64,000 nucleotides of DNA from Diadema setosum (GCA_033980235.1 CM067066.1:36950277-37014276), one strand, 5' to 3'; shown: positions 47,959-59,708, numbered from the stretch's first letter. The notes: generated from the letters alone by a model not told the origin. Translations and numbers: made by a program.

Positions 47959-48487
47959 ACCTCCACCAAGGGAGGAGGTTATGTTTTCGTTACCATTGGT
48001 TTGTTTGTTTGTCCTTGTGCAAAAAAGCTCAAAAAGTAGTTAACGGATTTGGATGAAACTTACAGGAAAGGTTGAGAATGACAAGTAACAGATGATTAAA
48101 TTTTGGTAGTGATCCAATAATTTTGGGGGAATTTATGAAGGATTTTTGATATTTTGACAGGTAGGGTCAATGAACTTGGGAGTTCGAGCTGTGTATTTTT
48201 TAGGTTTTCATACATGCACTGAAGTGTGTGCTCCACTTTCTACTAGGGTGAAGTGCGCCGTGCAGCTGAGGGTTTATGACGTAACAAAGGCTTCTATATT
48301 GGGTAATCGGGTGATTTTTCAGCATAATTGTATACCTATGGGTGGAAATCACTGATCTCTATGGAAGACCCCAAAGAGCTTTTCCCCAGTGGTGGAGAGG
48401 AGAAAAATCTATTTGGGAAGAGCAAGATCATTGGTGGAAAGTAGCTGCTTGGCGGAGGTCTGTGCTCTCAGAGTGCTTTTCTAGTTT
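47959..48487 (+). mobile_element. CCTCC-ended TIR repeat, copy 3 (most complete)
   Basis: The left end CCTCCACCAAGGGAGGAGG is inverted relative to the right end GCTTGGCGGAGG, after which CTCTCAGAGTGCTTTTCTAG forms the terminus. It shows the family body without the LINE found in copy 2. Between 48355 and 48445 it has extra sequence not seen in copies 1 and 2. Confidence 0.75.
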
Positions 48488-48798
48488 AAATTTTATGTAC
48501 AGCAAAGGCATTATTTTCCAAAGTGCAATTACCCCAGAAATGCAGGTCATGGGGTGATTATGCATTTGTTGTACTGTCTTGTAAAATAGTACATGTATGT
48601 GATAAAGTGCACTTTTTTTTTTTTTTAAAGTTTTCACAAAGTGTATGATTTACTTTCCCTGTGACATAGGTTTTCCCTCTTTGCAAGATGTTCGTTACAG
48701 TTATGTGTGCAAGGAGTGTGCTCCATCGTATAAAACATGTCTGTATCATCTGGTAACAGTTTAGCCAATCCATTTATATAACATGCACATAAGTTTAC

Positions 48799-48799
48799 A

Positions 48800-48831
<32 letters not shown>
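48799..48831. repeat. (CA)n microsatellite
   Basis: A CA run with one AA interruption. Confidence 0.95.
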
Positions 48832-49033
48832 GACTCACATAATACATACACTGTACATGTGCCATCGATAGTACAGTGTAGAACAGAACTCCAGCAATTT
48901 ATATTGTTGTCAATATCAACATTTTATTTATTGACAGCATAATAAAATTCTGGAGATCTGTTCTCCTACTATTGATGATATGTATTTGACCTGACCAACA
49001 AATAGACTACAAATCACTAAACATACGTACATA

Positions 49034-49041
49034 TACATACT

Positions 49042-49085
<44 letters not shown>

Positions 49086-49253
49086 GAGTTTGTTTGCAAA
49101 CAAACTCTTCATATATATATATATGAGATTAAAACCTAAAGCCATTTTAGGTTTTAATCTCATATATATATATATGAACAAACTCTTCATATATATATAT
49201 ATGAGATTAAAACCTAAAGCCATTTTAGGTTTTAATCTCATATATATATATAT
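49034..49253. repeat. (TA)n DNA with four embedded palindromic modules
   Basis: Within alternating TA are a perfect 32-base palindrome (49081-49112, starting ATGAAGAGTTTGTTTG), two identical 37-base hairpins (49125-49161 and 49203-49239, arm GAGATTAAAACCTAAA, 5-base loop), and a half-module GAACAAACTCTTC (49176-49188). The first and last share their sequence with the ends of the adjacent MITE at 49254-49497. Confidence 0.9.
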
Positions 49254-49497
49254 GAAGAGTTTGTTTGCAAAAACCGATAAGTCCATATTTGCCAAATGGA
49301 GATATTTGCGATTAAAGGTCAAGAAAAATAAAGAGAATAATAAGAAAATTTTTGCTTCTTTTGACCATAACTTCAAAAATGTGCCTTTATATGTAGTGAC
49401 CAATATATTATTTAAAAGGCATTATTTGTACTTTGACAGAGACCATACTTTAAAATCATCAAAAATGGACTTATCGGTTTTTGCGAACAAACTCTTC
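49254..49497. mobile_element. 244 bp MITE with 33 bp TIRs in a TA target
   Basis: The inverted ends start GAAGAGTTTGTTTGCAAAAA and continue through CCGATAAGTCCAT. The right end is the reverse complement with one mismatch in 33 bases. The flanks are (TA)n, consistent with TA target preference as in Tc1/mariner-type elements. Confidence 0.85.
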
Positions 49498-49516
49498 ATA
49501 TATACATATATATATA

Positions 49517-49681
49517 CAGTCAACCTTGCCCAAGTCGAATCTATATTATTTGGACTAAAGAAATAGCTTCAACTAAAAGAAAATTTGACTTATGAGGAAT
49601 TAAAATCAATGGAAAATAAAGAGAAGAGGACTTGAAAATGCCTTCGACTTAATGTGAGGTTGACTTAAGCAAGGTTGACTG
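49517..49681. mobile_element. 165 bp MITE with CAGTCAACCTTGC ends
   Basis: CAGTCAACCTTGCCCAAGTC at the left mirrors GACTTAAGCAAGGTTGACTG at the right. TTCGACTTAATGTGAGGTTG is a subterminal repeat. It lies 19 bases from the preceding MITE, in TA-rich DNA. Confidence 0.8.
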
Positions 49682-52600
49682 CAAGTATTTATATTCATAT
49701 CTACAAAGAACATATACCGAAGCCCGGCAATATGGGTCCTAGTACCAGTGATAATATAGGGAACATGGGCAGCAGTTATCCTTCTGCACAGCATTGATTT
49801 GATACTCCCTTGAACACAGGTGCCACTGTAATACTCTACAGTGGAAATTTTCTGGTGACTGGTGCATTTTCTTGCACTTGGTCAAGTATAAGATCTATTT
49901 TCTTGCCGTCAGTCAGGTGAAGATGATTTGTCTTTTTAAAATCTGCCAGCTGCTGAAAGACAGAGTATACATTTACATAAGTGACAAAGTCTGGTACACT
50001 GTAATAAGAAATTAGCATATCTTATTCTTGTACACATGACATTGTGTGAAATGTAAACAAAAACTTGGACACATGAAATACAAGTATTCTACATTTATAA
50101 CCTGGGAATTGGTGTGTAAACCAAATAAAAGTGTTGCATCCCTGAGTAGTTTAACAAGATTCAACAATCTTGATTTCTTTATCACACACACAAATAAAGA
50201 GTGTCTCTAAGATGTATGTCTAACTTGACATTTTTATTGAGAAAAAAACAAGGAACAAACACATACGCAAGCATGATAAGATAAAACATGAATTGACATT
50301 CTCCAGCTGGGCAAGCATGCTTTCTTGCATGATGGATTTTAACCAATTGTAAACTTTTGGGGAAAGTGATGACGTAACCATAGGGTTCTACTGCCCAGAA
50401 AAATGTACACATCCTGCTCCTTAGTTGAGCACATATGAGAACAGATAAAAAGAACTCAAATATCTGTGGAAATTATATTTTGTCCTAAGGAATTACATGT
50501 GTGTCTCTCACTTGCAATCTGGAACATTGAAATCAAATTACTCAGCACATGCTTTGCTTGTATACAAGATGATTGTGAATACAAAATTACTCAGTATGCT
50601 AAACAAGTACACTATAAAATAAATGAAAAACAAATACTAAATGAGTAATAGGCATCTATTGATGCTTTGTACGAGTGCTATTCTTGAGATACAAAACAAC
50701 TTAAGAAGGACACACAGTACTTAAAATGTTAACTATGTACAAGGGAAAAACCCCAACAATGTTGAAACACCAACAACATCGAATAACTCAAAAATGCCTG
50801 TATCCACATTTAAGATTTAAAATTTTGCATACAAATATTTGCAATACTTGTCCATTTTGGAGCAACTTCAGTCAGCAAATCTGTTGCATAAGCTACAAAC
50901 TTGTAGATACATGTGAATGCACACTCTTTGGAATTTCCATCAAAACCACTTCATCGCTGCTACGCAAAGACATTCAATAATATGTATGCTTGATGTACAT
51001 CCTTCACCTTTACCAAACATCTCTGAAAGATAATGAAATTAAAATGTCAAAAACAAAATGGAAAAACAGACTCATTTTAATATATGCTGTCATAAGTGGT
51101 GCCTATTTCACAGTAAAATGATACATGTACCTTCCATCAAATGCTTTTGTGGAGGTGTTTTTTCTTTGTTTGTTTGGGTTTGTTTTTTTTTTTTTTTTGC
51201 ACTAGCTAACAAGTCTATAAAAATTACCAACTTTTGCTTTCCAAACAAGTTTAGAGACTTATTGTACTGCTTTTTCAATATCTCAATACTCTTTGAAATT
51301 TCAAACATGTTAGTTAGTACACTAGCAATGTAAGTTGGACATGCTGTAATTGTTTGTTGATTAACAATATGTCTTACTGTGAAATGCAGGTATCCTCTCA
51401 AACATGAATAATTAACTTTGAAAAGTAGTACAACATAAAACATTTTCTTTCCCTGCTTCTTTTCACATCTACCTTCTCTTTCAAGTTAAAAAAGAAGAAG
51501 GAGAAGAAGACCAATATGTCATCATAAGATGTATTCTTTGGCTGTTTTCTCTTCGTATTATTCTTCATTTTCCTCTGCTCCTGTAAGTATTGTCATCAAA
51601 CTCAACCTCAAGCTTGGTGGCATCATTACTAACACAAGATGAAGTAATGATTGTCATTATCATGACAAGGGGGTCAAACATGAATCATACTAACACTATG
51701 ATCACCACTACTTTTTATCTTGGCCATAGCATACAATGTGAAACTAACATTGTTTTTGTTTATTGTTTTTGAGAATTAGTTAAATTTCAACGATCTGACA
51801 AAGAAGGAATGATAGGAACATTCTGGCACATTTTGCAGGAAATACTCTAAAAACAAATGAGTCAATACTGAACAACATATCAGCTCCACAAGGCTTCTCC
51901 CTCTGGGCAGCCACTTTGTACATCCAGAGGGCCTTCATAATACAAAATAACATTAGAAGAAGCTAAATACTTCCAATTTTACAACACAAAACATGTGATA
52001 TGATACAGAGGAGATACAAAACAACAAGAAAACAAGTCTAGCACTACCCAGGGAGGTGGTTCTCACCTCCCTGCACTCTATCGCATAATACTACATTACA
52101 TAAAAAATCAGTGTCATATTACAACAGGCTACATGTTATGGCTGCCAGTACACTATACCACAATCACTATTTGATCAGTAGTGACAACCAAAAATTCAAA
52201 GAGATGCCAAAGTAACAGAAATACACACAATCAAGCAACATTTCCTGTGAATTATCTCTAAAAAGACTGCCTGTAAAATTCACAATGAGCGTGAGATAAA
52301 GTGACTTTTGTAGCGATTACATAATCACTGCAAGGTGATAATGCTTCTGTCTTATCCTTACATCAATGCTCCCTGTGGAGATTGTGTAACATGTAGGCCT
52401 ACAGACTCTCATTCTTGTTCTGTTTTCAGTATCTGATTCATGACAAAAGTGACTTAATGCCTGTTTTGTTTCAAGATTTATGGTTGTATCAACAACACAT
52501 ACCAAGTATAATCTTATATCCCCTTACAACATTTGGGGATATGAAGTCACTATTTCTATGACTTTTCATCCAAAGTTTGACAATAGATTTATTGGACCCT

Positions 52601-53813
52601 TTGTATAATTACATAGCTACATACACAGCTCTCATGTGCACAAAGTATGCACATATCAACAGATCACAGCATTCTCTTCTCTTTCCCCACAATCTCACCT
52701 CACTGTCACCATTGAAGAGTGGTGTTACTAGTAATTCAACATTTCACTAATCAAACACACAGCAACACATCTTTTTTTCCCCCTTATCACCTACATTTCC
52801 TATTGGTATAGTACATATGTAGGCCTATTTGCAAGATTTCTTGATGTTCATGTTAAGTTTTTTTTTTTTTTTTTTTTTTTTTTCAAGCTTCAACATACTT
52901 CCTTCAGTTAAGAAATGCCCACAATTCACTTGATGCAAAATAAATGTACTACACCTTGAACGCGAAATACAATGAATGAAATCAGCAAACCAGCCTCTGA
53001 AGGCTCAAGTTTTGCTGTATAAATGAACAATTAGAATTTATGAGGTGCCTAATGAAACATTCCTGACAAAAAAAAAAAAATGATACAGATTTTGATATCT
53101 ATTTCTTGTATCAAAATCAAGACACAGATGCCTATCTACATACCTGCTTCAGTCATGAATATGTGACCCAACAGGGACAATTTTTAACAGAAATGATAGT
53201 CATCCTCAAAACAAAAATAACAATGTAATCTTACCATCACCCCCCCCCCCCCCCCCCCCCCATGAACTGCTATTACCTTCCTCATGCCCATTGCTTGGGA
53301 GCACACTTTTCAAATCGCGCCCACATTGAATACAACCTGTGACAGACTTATCATTTACAGATTTTCATAACATCATCTGCATGGTTAATACTACCCTCTG
53401 ATTTGTAGAAGTCTACATATGAACACATAGACAGTACATGCCCTTGCTTAAACATAATGGACCGGATATAAACACATTGACAAAATGACATAAATTTTAG
53501 GCAACTGATAATAATGCATTCTGCGAGAGGTGTTATTACATTGAGGATGACTGAGTGCACTCAAACACTAAAAAAATAACAAAGCAGTTTCTATCACAAG
53601 GCATGAACAAAACTGCATCTATATAAAATACTAGACAAGAAAGCAGACTGTTTTGCCCATAGCACAACACCAAATTGTTGAAGAGAATTTCTAACATTTC
53701 CTTGATGGATGTTATCACCTCTTTTTTGTACTGTATGTAGAGATCAATTCAATTCTTGAAAACCACTTGATGTATATGTACTAAGTGTCTCTCCTGCTTA
53801 GGCAAGAATGCAG
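49682..53813 (-). other. intergenic DNA and RBM12B 3' UTR
   Basis: No further gene was recognised. Simple runs are T at 52859-52883 and C at 53240-53260. On the minus strand the first AATAAA after the RBM12B stop is at 52593-52588, suggesting a 3' UTR of about 1.2 kb. Confidence 0.4.
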
Positions 53814-56800
53814 TCAAAGGACATGAAGTCTCACAATGCGGCCATTAAGGGGTCTATTGTTTCTTTCTTTGACAGCACGATTGGCTTCTGCAGAGGTAGT
53901 GAAGACGATTTTTGCCTCCCCAGTAGCCTTGCCTGTTGCCTCATTGGTGTTCACCTTTACTGCTCCTGGCACTATGCTGAACCCCTTGAAAAATTCCAAT
54001 ATTGAATCAACAGTGATGGTCAACGGCAGGTTTGTAGCACTGATTACACAACCCTTCTGTTTTTCAAAGCTGATGGGTCTGGCAGGTGATTCTTTTGGAG
54101 TGGTGGCTGGAGGAGATTTCTTTTTATTTTCAGCCTTTTCTTCTCTTGACTTTGGATAATCTGGTTCTTTAGCTGAAGGCTTAGAATCTCCTCCCTTATC
54201 AGAGTCATCATCTTTATGTGAGGAATCAGACCTGGCTGTTGACTTTTGGGGATCATCATGCTTTCTGCTATGTTCTTGGCCATGCCGATCTTGGCCATGC
54301 TGATCTGAACCAACAGAAGGACCTGGACGCTCAACTTGTGGACGATCACTTCTGTCAGGTGGACCTTCCATAGGTGGCCGAAAATGGGGACCAGAGTGGG
54401 GTCCTCGTAGGTCAAAAGGTGGACCTCTAGGACCTGGAAATGGACGAGGATTTCCATGGAAACCTCGAGGTCCAAAATGCCCACGGGGCCCTGGAGGTCC
54501 TCGGGGTCCAAAGTGTGGATTAGGGCCACGTGGTGGTAACTGTTGGTCTCTAGGTCTCCCCATCCTAGTGTTCTGTTGCAACTCTCCTGCTTCTTCTAGG
54601 GCCCTGATCATCATCATCTTTGAACACACATTGACTTGAACGCTTCGATTATTCAGAGGTTGAAGTCTTCTTTCTTCAGCCATCATTGCCTGATGTCTGT
54701 CAATAAATTCAACAAAGCAGTGCCCATTTGGCCTGCCACCTGCATTCACCATTATATGAATTCCCCCTGGCACAATTTGAAGCCCTGAGAGAAAGTGGGC
54801 AATGTCAGGCCAGCGAGCACTGTATGCAACATTGCGCAGATGGGTGCAAACATATGACTCATCAGGAACATTAATATCAAGTTTTTCAGGAGTCTGCACT
54901 TTGTGCTCCTCTCTCTCTCTGGACCTGGGACCATGCTGCTCCCCTGGTCTGCCACCATGCTGCTCCCCTGGTCTGCCACCTTGGCCCTCCTGAGATGAAA
55001 ACTGCATATCAATTGCACCTCTGCGATGTCCTTCTGGCGCAGAATCCATTCTTTCGGTATCTCTCCTGTCATCTGGTCTGAGATCTGCATCACCAGGGCC
55101 GTGTCGCATTCGGTGCGGTGATTGTCTATCTCTGCCTCTTCCAGCGGGTTCAGGATGGCGACCATGAAAAGGAAAGCTGTCACGCCCTTCCTGTGGAGGA
55201 AACTGCATCCTCCCAGATTCATTCCTGTGACCATCCCCAAATGGAGCACGTTCTCTAAAAGGCTCAGTCTCCATCATTTCTTGTCTGTCATTGCGTGGAA
55301 AACCATGTCTGTCAAAAGGGCTACCATCTCTCTTGTCCACTGGACCAGAACCCATTCGTCCATCTGGTGCTCCTCTTTCAGGAGCATTAAACAAAGTATG
55401 ATGATGATCATCCCTAGGGCCTCTATTCTGTCTGTCCCTTGCAGCTTCAGGATGTTCCAAGAGTGCTTTTCTTTGGCGACCTGAATTATCTTCATCCTCT
55501 CTACGTCTCTTGTCCATGAAGTTTCCTCGTTTCTCCATGTCCATGTCAGGTCTGCCTTCCAGTAGGCTAGTGTGCCTGTTATCCATAGGGCCACCAAATC
55601 TGTTTTCCATTGGCATTGGACCTCGATCACCAAGCAGGCTAGGTCTTCCTCTGTGTTCATCATGGGGGTCAGCAATCACTATCATGCGATCTCTCTTAGC
55701 ATCATACACACTTGCCCTATTGTCCCTTGAATCTCTAGGCATATCATCCCTCCTGTCTTCCCTAGGTCTCCACGGTTCTCCACGTCTGTCATCCATAAAG
55801 CCACGTCTGTTCTCAGCAGGTTCAATAGGCATGTCTTCAGGTAGTCTGTCTTGAGCATCCCCTAAGAGCCCTCTATGTCGATCACTCATAAATTCACGTC
55901 TGCTCTCCATTTCGTTTCGCTGCCATTCTTGCTGGTTTCTGTCAAACATTACCTGGCTATCACGATTGCTTCTGTTGGCTGGATCTGACTCTCGTCCTGG
56001 CGTAAATCTATGGCTAGTATCATCAGCATGTCTTCTGCCTTCACTGATAAAGTCTCTATCATCTCTTCCCCTTTCATGATCTGAGCTTTTCTCGGCAAAT
56101 GATTGACCACGACCAATATCTCTACTTTCATGACCAAACTCCTTTGCACTTCTTTCAATTGGCTGGTCTGGTGTTTTGAGAAGACCATGTCCTTTTTCAC
56201 CTTCCTCTGGTACAATATGATCTTGCACTGGCCGTGGAAGCAGTGATTTTGAGTTGTCTTTTCTGGAATCTTCAGGCCATGAACCTCGTTCTTGTGAGTG
56301 GGAGTCACCACGATCTTTATAACTTTCTGATCTAGATGAAGGCTTTGAAAGAGATGCATCCCTTGAATCTCTTTTCTCCATGTTGTTATCCTTCTTGGCA
56401 GAATTATTTCTTGAAGGGCTCTGGCCTCTCCTTCCTGACCGTGTAGAAGAATCCCTATCTCTTGAATCCTTTCTTGAAGGGCTGGATCCTCTTCTACTTG
56501 AGCCATTCCGTCCTGGTGAACTGCGACTACTTCTGCTAGATGGGCTTCTACCTCTTCTGCCAGGGCTACGCCCTCTTCTGCTATGAGGACTACTCCCTTT
56601 GCGTCTGTCAGGACTCCTTCGCCCAGGAGAACGTCTCTCCACTTTCTTTTTGATGTCATTTCTCTTGGCTTCAAAGCTTTCTCTAGATATGATCCTTACA
56701 CTTACAGATCTCCTTCCAAGATACCGACCACTCTTTTGACAAGCTTTCTGTGCATTGTCAGTATCAATGAAGTCGACATAAGCTGTGACACTTCCAGATG

Positions 56801-59006
56801 TATCCTTACTCTGTTCAATGGCAATGCCATTAGGCTTAATTTCTAACCCACCAAAGAAACTCTCAATATCTAGTGACTGCATAAGGGACGGCACACCTTT
56901 CACTTCAACAGCTGTGTTTTCTGATCGTAATGGTGACCTACTACGATTTCTTCGTTCTGTCTCTTTGCTTTTTGTTTGCTTGTCATCTCTCTCCCACCTT
57001 CCTTCACTGCATGCTCTAACATCAATATATCGCTTGCCTATTAGCCGTTTATCCCTCCTCAAGGCTTCCTCAACATCTTGAGAACTTTGTACTTTCACAT
57101 TTGCTGCACAATTGGGGTTACCTCGCGAGTCTGGAACAAACTGTATTCCCCCAGGCAAGATGTTGATACCACGTAAAAACTCTTTGATGTCATTTTCTGT
57201 GCAATGGTATGGCAGACCACTTAGATTAATAGCCAGAAAAGGACTGGAAGACTGAAGATTGCTGGGAGGTTTGGGTTCTTGTACAGCACCTATGGCATAA
57301 TTCAAAGCTGTTGATTTCTCCGGATCTGTCAGAGTTGGGAGAAGTGCTTCAATAGAAGAGGGAGGGAGTTTAGACACTTTCTCGAGGGCCTCTGCAACAG
57401 ATGGTTTCAGCCTTCGACTGTCAAAATCTGAAGAAACTTCCTGGGAACTGCTAAATGGAGACATAGAATATTCATTTGATCTCGCATCACCTCCAGCATC
57501 ATAGGGCATTCTTGAGTCATACCTTCCATAATGTGAGCCATCGACACCTGTCCTGGGCATGTTCGGATAGCCATCTGGAGGTAGGTTCATGCGTCCTTCT
57601 GCATGTGATCTCTGGTTGAGGTACTCATCTTCTCCTCTGCGAGAGGCATGCACAAAGTCTTTACGGCCAAAAGGCTCCGGCTCAGTTGACTTGCTTCCAT
57701 AACTGACGTCACCTTGAGCCTGCCGTGAAAGTGTGGTCTTTGAAGAGTCATCAACTGCCCAATACTGATCTCCACGGCCATGTGGCTCTGAAAATCTTGT
57801 CCCTCGTGAAGCCTTGTCATATCGCATGTGGAAACCAGGTGATGATTCATCAGAGGTTTGTTGTCGATAGGTATCTACTGGAGGCAGATGTTCATCAAGT
57901 GGTTGTCGTGGATAATTCCCTTGTTTAGGAGTACGATCATCTTCATCAGCAGTTGCCTGCATGCGGGAATAATCAAGTATTCCTGAAGACCCGCCTGGTG
58001 GATATGATGTTGAAATGCCTTCCATTGGATCATCAAGCATGCCTGCTGAATCTCTGCCGGTAGGCTTTGACATTCCTGGGGTCCCAAGCAGACTTCTTGG
58101 CTGATCTCTTTGGTAAGGTGCACCATGATCAGAAGGCCATGGGTCACGTGAATTGGCAAATGGCTCCGATTGATATCTCTGTTCACTTCGATACTCGGCC
58201 AACTTCTGCTCATCAAGATTGATACGGTGCTGTCTATTTTCAAAACGAGGAACATCTCTTTCAAATCCGAAATCCCTGCTGGGTACTTGCCTTGCTTGTC
58301 CACCATCTGACCTTTCTGGCATGTTCATCTTTCCACTAGATTCCATGAACTGACCTGCGGTGTGAGCTCGTCCAAAAGGATCTCTACCAGCTCCTTCACG
58401 GTATCTGTCGGCATCACTTCGGTAAACGTCACCTCTATACATGCTGGAAGAGGGCTGGCCAGAACCTGTCACTCGGTCTGCGTGATTAGGTGGATAGGCT
58501 GAGTCATAGCCTTGCCCAGCAGGAGAGGGATCTCGAAAAGCATCACTCCCACTACGGTGCCCGTCTGGTGGATAGTCAATGGGTCCCCTGCGTTGATCGT
58601 TCATTGGGTGATAATTCTGGTAGTTTTGAGTTTGAGAACTCAGAACATTCCCCTCTCTGGAATGAACATCTGGTTGAGAAGTGGGTAGGGTCATCTCAGT
58701 TGAAGTATTTGGAGCGAATGGGTCAGGCTTCCGAGACTGTGCAGTGGCGCGACTCTCTGCGATGACCTCCTGCATTTCGGCCTTGCTGCTGAGAAGTAGC
58801 ATGATGCGACTGCCGCACAATGGCTGCTTCTGTCTCTGCATTGCCTTTCGAGCATCATCATCGGTGGTAAATGCAATGAAGACATCACCTTCTTCACCAC
58901 CAATGATGTGAACGCCGCCATCGGGGATGGAAAGGCCTTCGAAGTATTGTCGAATATCTTTAGCGGTCGCCGACCACGGCAACCCTTGCAACCGGAGTAT
59001 GATCAT
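53814..59006 (-). CDS. RBM12B: RBM12/RBM12B-type RNA-binding protein with five RRM domains (1730 aa, single coding exon)
   Basis: One uninterrupted frame. RRM-like domains lie at about residues 1-80 (IILRLQGLPWSATAKDIRQY), 588-670 (INLSGLPYHCTENDIKEFLR), 695-780, 1380-1470 (VCTHLRNVAYSARWPDIAHF) and 1650-1730 (SATNLPLTITVDSILEFFKG). The first and last are the closest to vertebrate RBM12/RBM12B, with IPDGGVHIIGGE at the front and a C-terminus ending in the last RRM. An SR-rich block (about 785-860) and a long Arg/Asp/Glu/Pro-rich linker (about 860-1340) recall the charged repeats of RBM12B. A Pro-Arg-Gly-Phe stretch lies at about 1500-1560. The likely role is nuclear RNA binding. The symbol reflects the charged linker and the CIBAR neighbour; a single ancestor of RBM12 and RBM12B is equally possible. 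At 1730 residues it is much longer than the human proteins (about 930-1000). Confidence 0.93.
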   Translation of the reverse strand: MIILRLQGLPWSATAKDIRQYFEGLSIPDGGVHIIGGEEGDVFIAFTTDDDARKAMQRQKQPLCGSRIMLLLSSKAEMQEVIAESRATAQSRKPDPFAPNTSTEMTLPTSQPDVHSREGNVLSSQTQNYQNYHPMNDQRRGPIDYPPDGHRSGSDAFRDPSPAGQGYDSAYPPNHADRVTGSGQPSSSMYRGDVYRSDADRYREGAGRDPFGRAHTAGQFMESSGKMNMPERSDGGQARQVPSRDFGFERDVPRFENRQHRINLDEQKLAEYRSEQRYQSEPFANSRDPWPSDHGAPYQRDQPRSLLGTPGMSKPTGRDSAGMLDDPMEGISTSYPPGGSSGILDYSRMQATADEDDRTPKQGNYPRQPLDEHLPPVDTYRQQTSDESSPGFHMRYDKASRGTRFSEPHGRGDQYWAVDDSSKTTLSRQAQGDVSYGSKSTEPEPFGRKDFVHASRRGEDEYLNQRSHAEGRMNLPPDGYPNMPRTGVDGSHYGRYDSRMPYDAGGDARSNEYSMSPFSSSQEVSSDFDSRRLKPSVAEALEKVSKLPPSSIEALLPTLTDPEKSTALNYAIGAVQEPKPPSNLQSSSPFLAINLSGLPYHCTENDIKEFLRGINILPGGIQFVPDSRGNPNCAANVKVQSSQDVEEALRRDKRLIGKRYIDVRACSEGRWERDDKQTKSKETERRNRSRSPLRSENTAVEVKGVPSLMQSLDIESFFGGLEIKPNGIAIEQSKDTSGSVTAYVDFIDTDNAQKACQKSGRYLGRRSVSVRIISRESFEAKRNDIKKKVERRSPGRRSPDRRKGSSPHSRRGRSPGRRGRSPSSRSSRSSPGRNGSSRRGSSPSRKDSRDRDSSTRSGRRGQSPSRNNSAKKDNNMEKRDSRDASLSKPSSRSESYKDRGDSHSQERGSWPEDSRKDNSKSLLPRPVQDHIVPEEGEKGHGLLKTPDQPIERSAKEFGHESRDIGRGQSFAEKSSDHERGRDDRDFISEGRRHADDTSHRFTPGRESDPANRSNRDSQVMFDRNQQEWQRNEMESRREFMSDRHRGLLGDAQDRLPEDMPIEPAENRRGFMDDRRGEPWRPREDRRDDMPRDSRDNRASVYDAKRDRMIVIADPHDEHRGRPSLLGDRGPMPMENRFGGPMDNRHTSLLEGRPDMDMEKRGNFMDKRRREDEDNSGRQRKALLEHPEAARDRQNRGPRDDHHHTLFNAPERGAPDGRMGSGPVDKRDGSPFDRHGFPRNDRQEMMETEPFRERAPFGDGHRNESGRMQFPPQEGRDSFPFHGRHPEPAGRGRDRQSPHRMRHGPGDADLRPDDRRDTERMDSAPEGHRRGAIDMQFSSQEGQGGRPGEQHGGRPGEQHGPRSREREEHKVQTPEKLDINVPDESYVCTHLRNVAYSARWPDIAHFLSGLQIVPGGIHIMVNAGGRPNGHCFVEFIDRHQAMMAEERRLQPLNNRSVQVNVCSKMMMIRALEEAGELQQNTRMGRPRDQQLPPRGPNPHFGPRGPPGPRGHFGPRGFHGNPRPFPGPRGPPFDLRGPHSGPHFRPPMEGPPDRSDRPQVERPGPSVGSDQHGQDRHGQEHSRKHDDPQKSTARSDSSHKDDDSDKGGDSKPSAKEPDYPKSREEKAENKKKSPPATTPKESPARPISFEKQKGCVISATNLPLTITVDSILEFFKGFSIVPGAVKVNTNEATGKATGEAKIVFTTSAEANRAVKERNNRPLNGRIVRLHVL
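54933..54981 (-). repeat. in-frame tandem duplication in RBM12B
   Basis: A 24-base unit encoding GRPGEQHG occurs twice in succession (about residues 1342-1357). It keeps the frame and lies in the disordered linker. Confidence 0.8.
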
Positions 59007-59030
59007 GGTTGACTCACTTCCGTCCTATAC
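59007..59030 (-). other. RBM12B: RBM12B 5' leader segment after a splice acceptor
   Basis: On the minus strand GTTACTTTCAG ends at 59031, followed by 24 bases of leader and ATG in the context TCAACCATGA. This implies an intron in the leader and an upstream non-coding exon that was not located. Vertebrate RBM12 and RBM12B have the same layout: spliced leader, single coding exon. Confidence 0.6.
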
Positions 59031-59107
59031 CTGAAAGTAACCAAAATGCACAGACGAGAAAGGGGAAGATTATCTGGATGTCTTTTTTTTTTTTTTTTTT
59101 TTTTGCA

Positions 59108-59441
59108 ACTAAGGGATGGATCCAGAAATTAGGTAAAGGGTGAGGGGGGGGGGGGACACAATTCCGTTTTACATTTCTGGTGCCACTTCCTGGTTTAATC
59201 AGCTGACAAGCAAAAAACAAAACAAAGCAAAGCAAAACCAAACCAAAAACAAAGCCTTAACAGGTATTTTCTCGTACCACTTCTGGGGTCAATCGGCTGA
59301 CAAGCAACAACATAACAATCAAAGGGGGAGGGGCGCCCCTTTTCATTTTTTCTTTTTTCTTTTTTTTTATTTTCCATTAAAAAAAAGAAAAGATAATCAA
59401 AGGGGAGGGACCCTGGCGCACCCCCTCTGGATCCGCCACTG
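59108..59441 (-). mobile_element. CAGTGGCGGATC-ended element, copy 2
   Basis: On the minus strand it starts CAGTGGCGGATCCAGAGGGG. TCAGCTGACAAGCAA-like and CCACTTCTGGGGTCAATCGG phrases occur twice inside as an internal duplication, and it ends near GGATGGATCC. It lies just upstream of the RBM12B acceptor, in the leader intron or promoter. Confidence 0.6.
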
Positions 59442-59708
59442 CGACATCATAACTGCAGTATTAATGATGATTATCTACTGAACAGTAAATTCATACGATG
59501 TGCATAATAGTCACGTTAGAAAGCGTTTTAAGAAAGTAAGAATATCAATATACGGAAAGTAATAGGGGACAAAAGAAGCTTTCGTGATAAACAGAAAATT
59601 TGACGGATTATATATTTGATATTGCACAAATGACACGCAAGGTTACAGTAGTCATCAATCAATGTAAGAGTTAACAAGGAAAAGTAGAAATTACGCGGTG
59701 CGTAAAAT

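Noticed and set aside
49017..49566. Frames of 128 and 161 codons with repeated peptides
   Set aside because: They read through stacked hairpins, (TA)n and MITEs, which explains the internal repetition.
54044..56674. Long minus-strand frames overlapping RBM12B
   Set aside because: They are out-of-frame shadows of the RBM12B exon, whose biased codons leave other frames open; none shows a domain.
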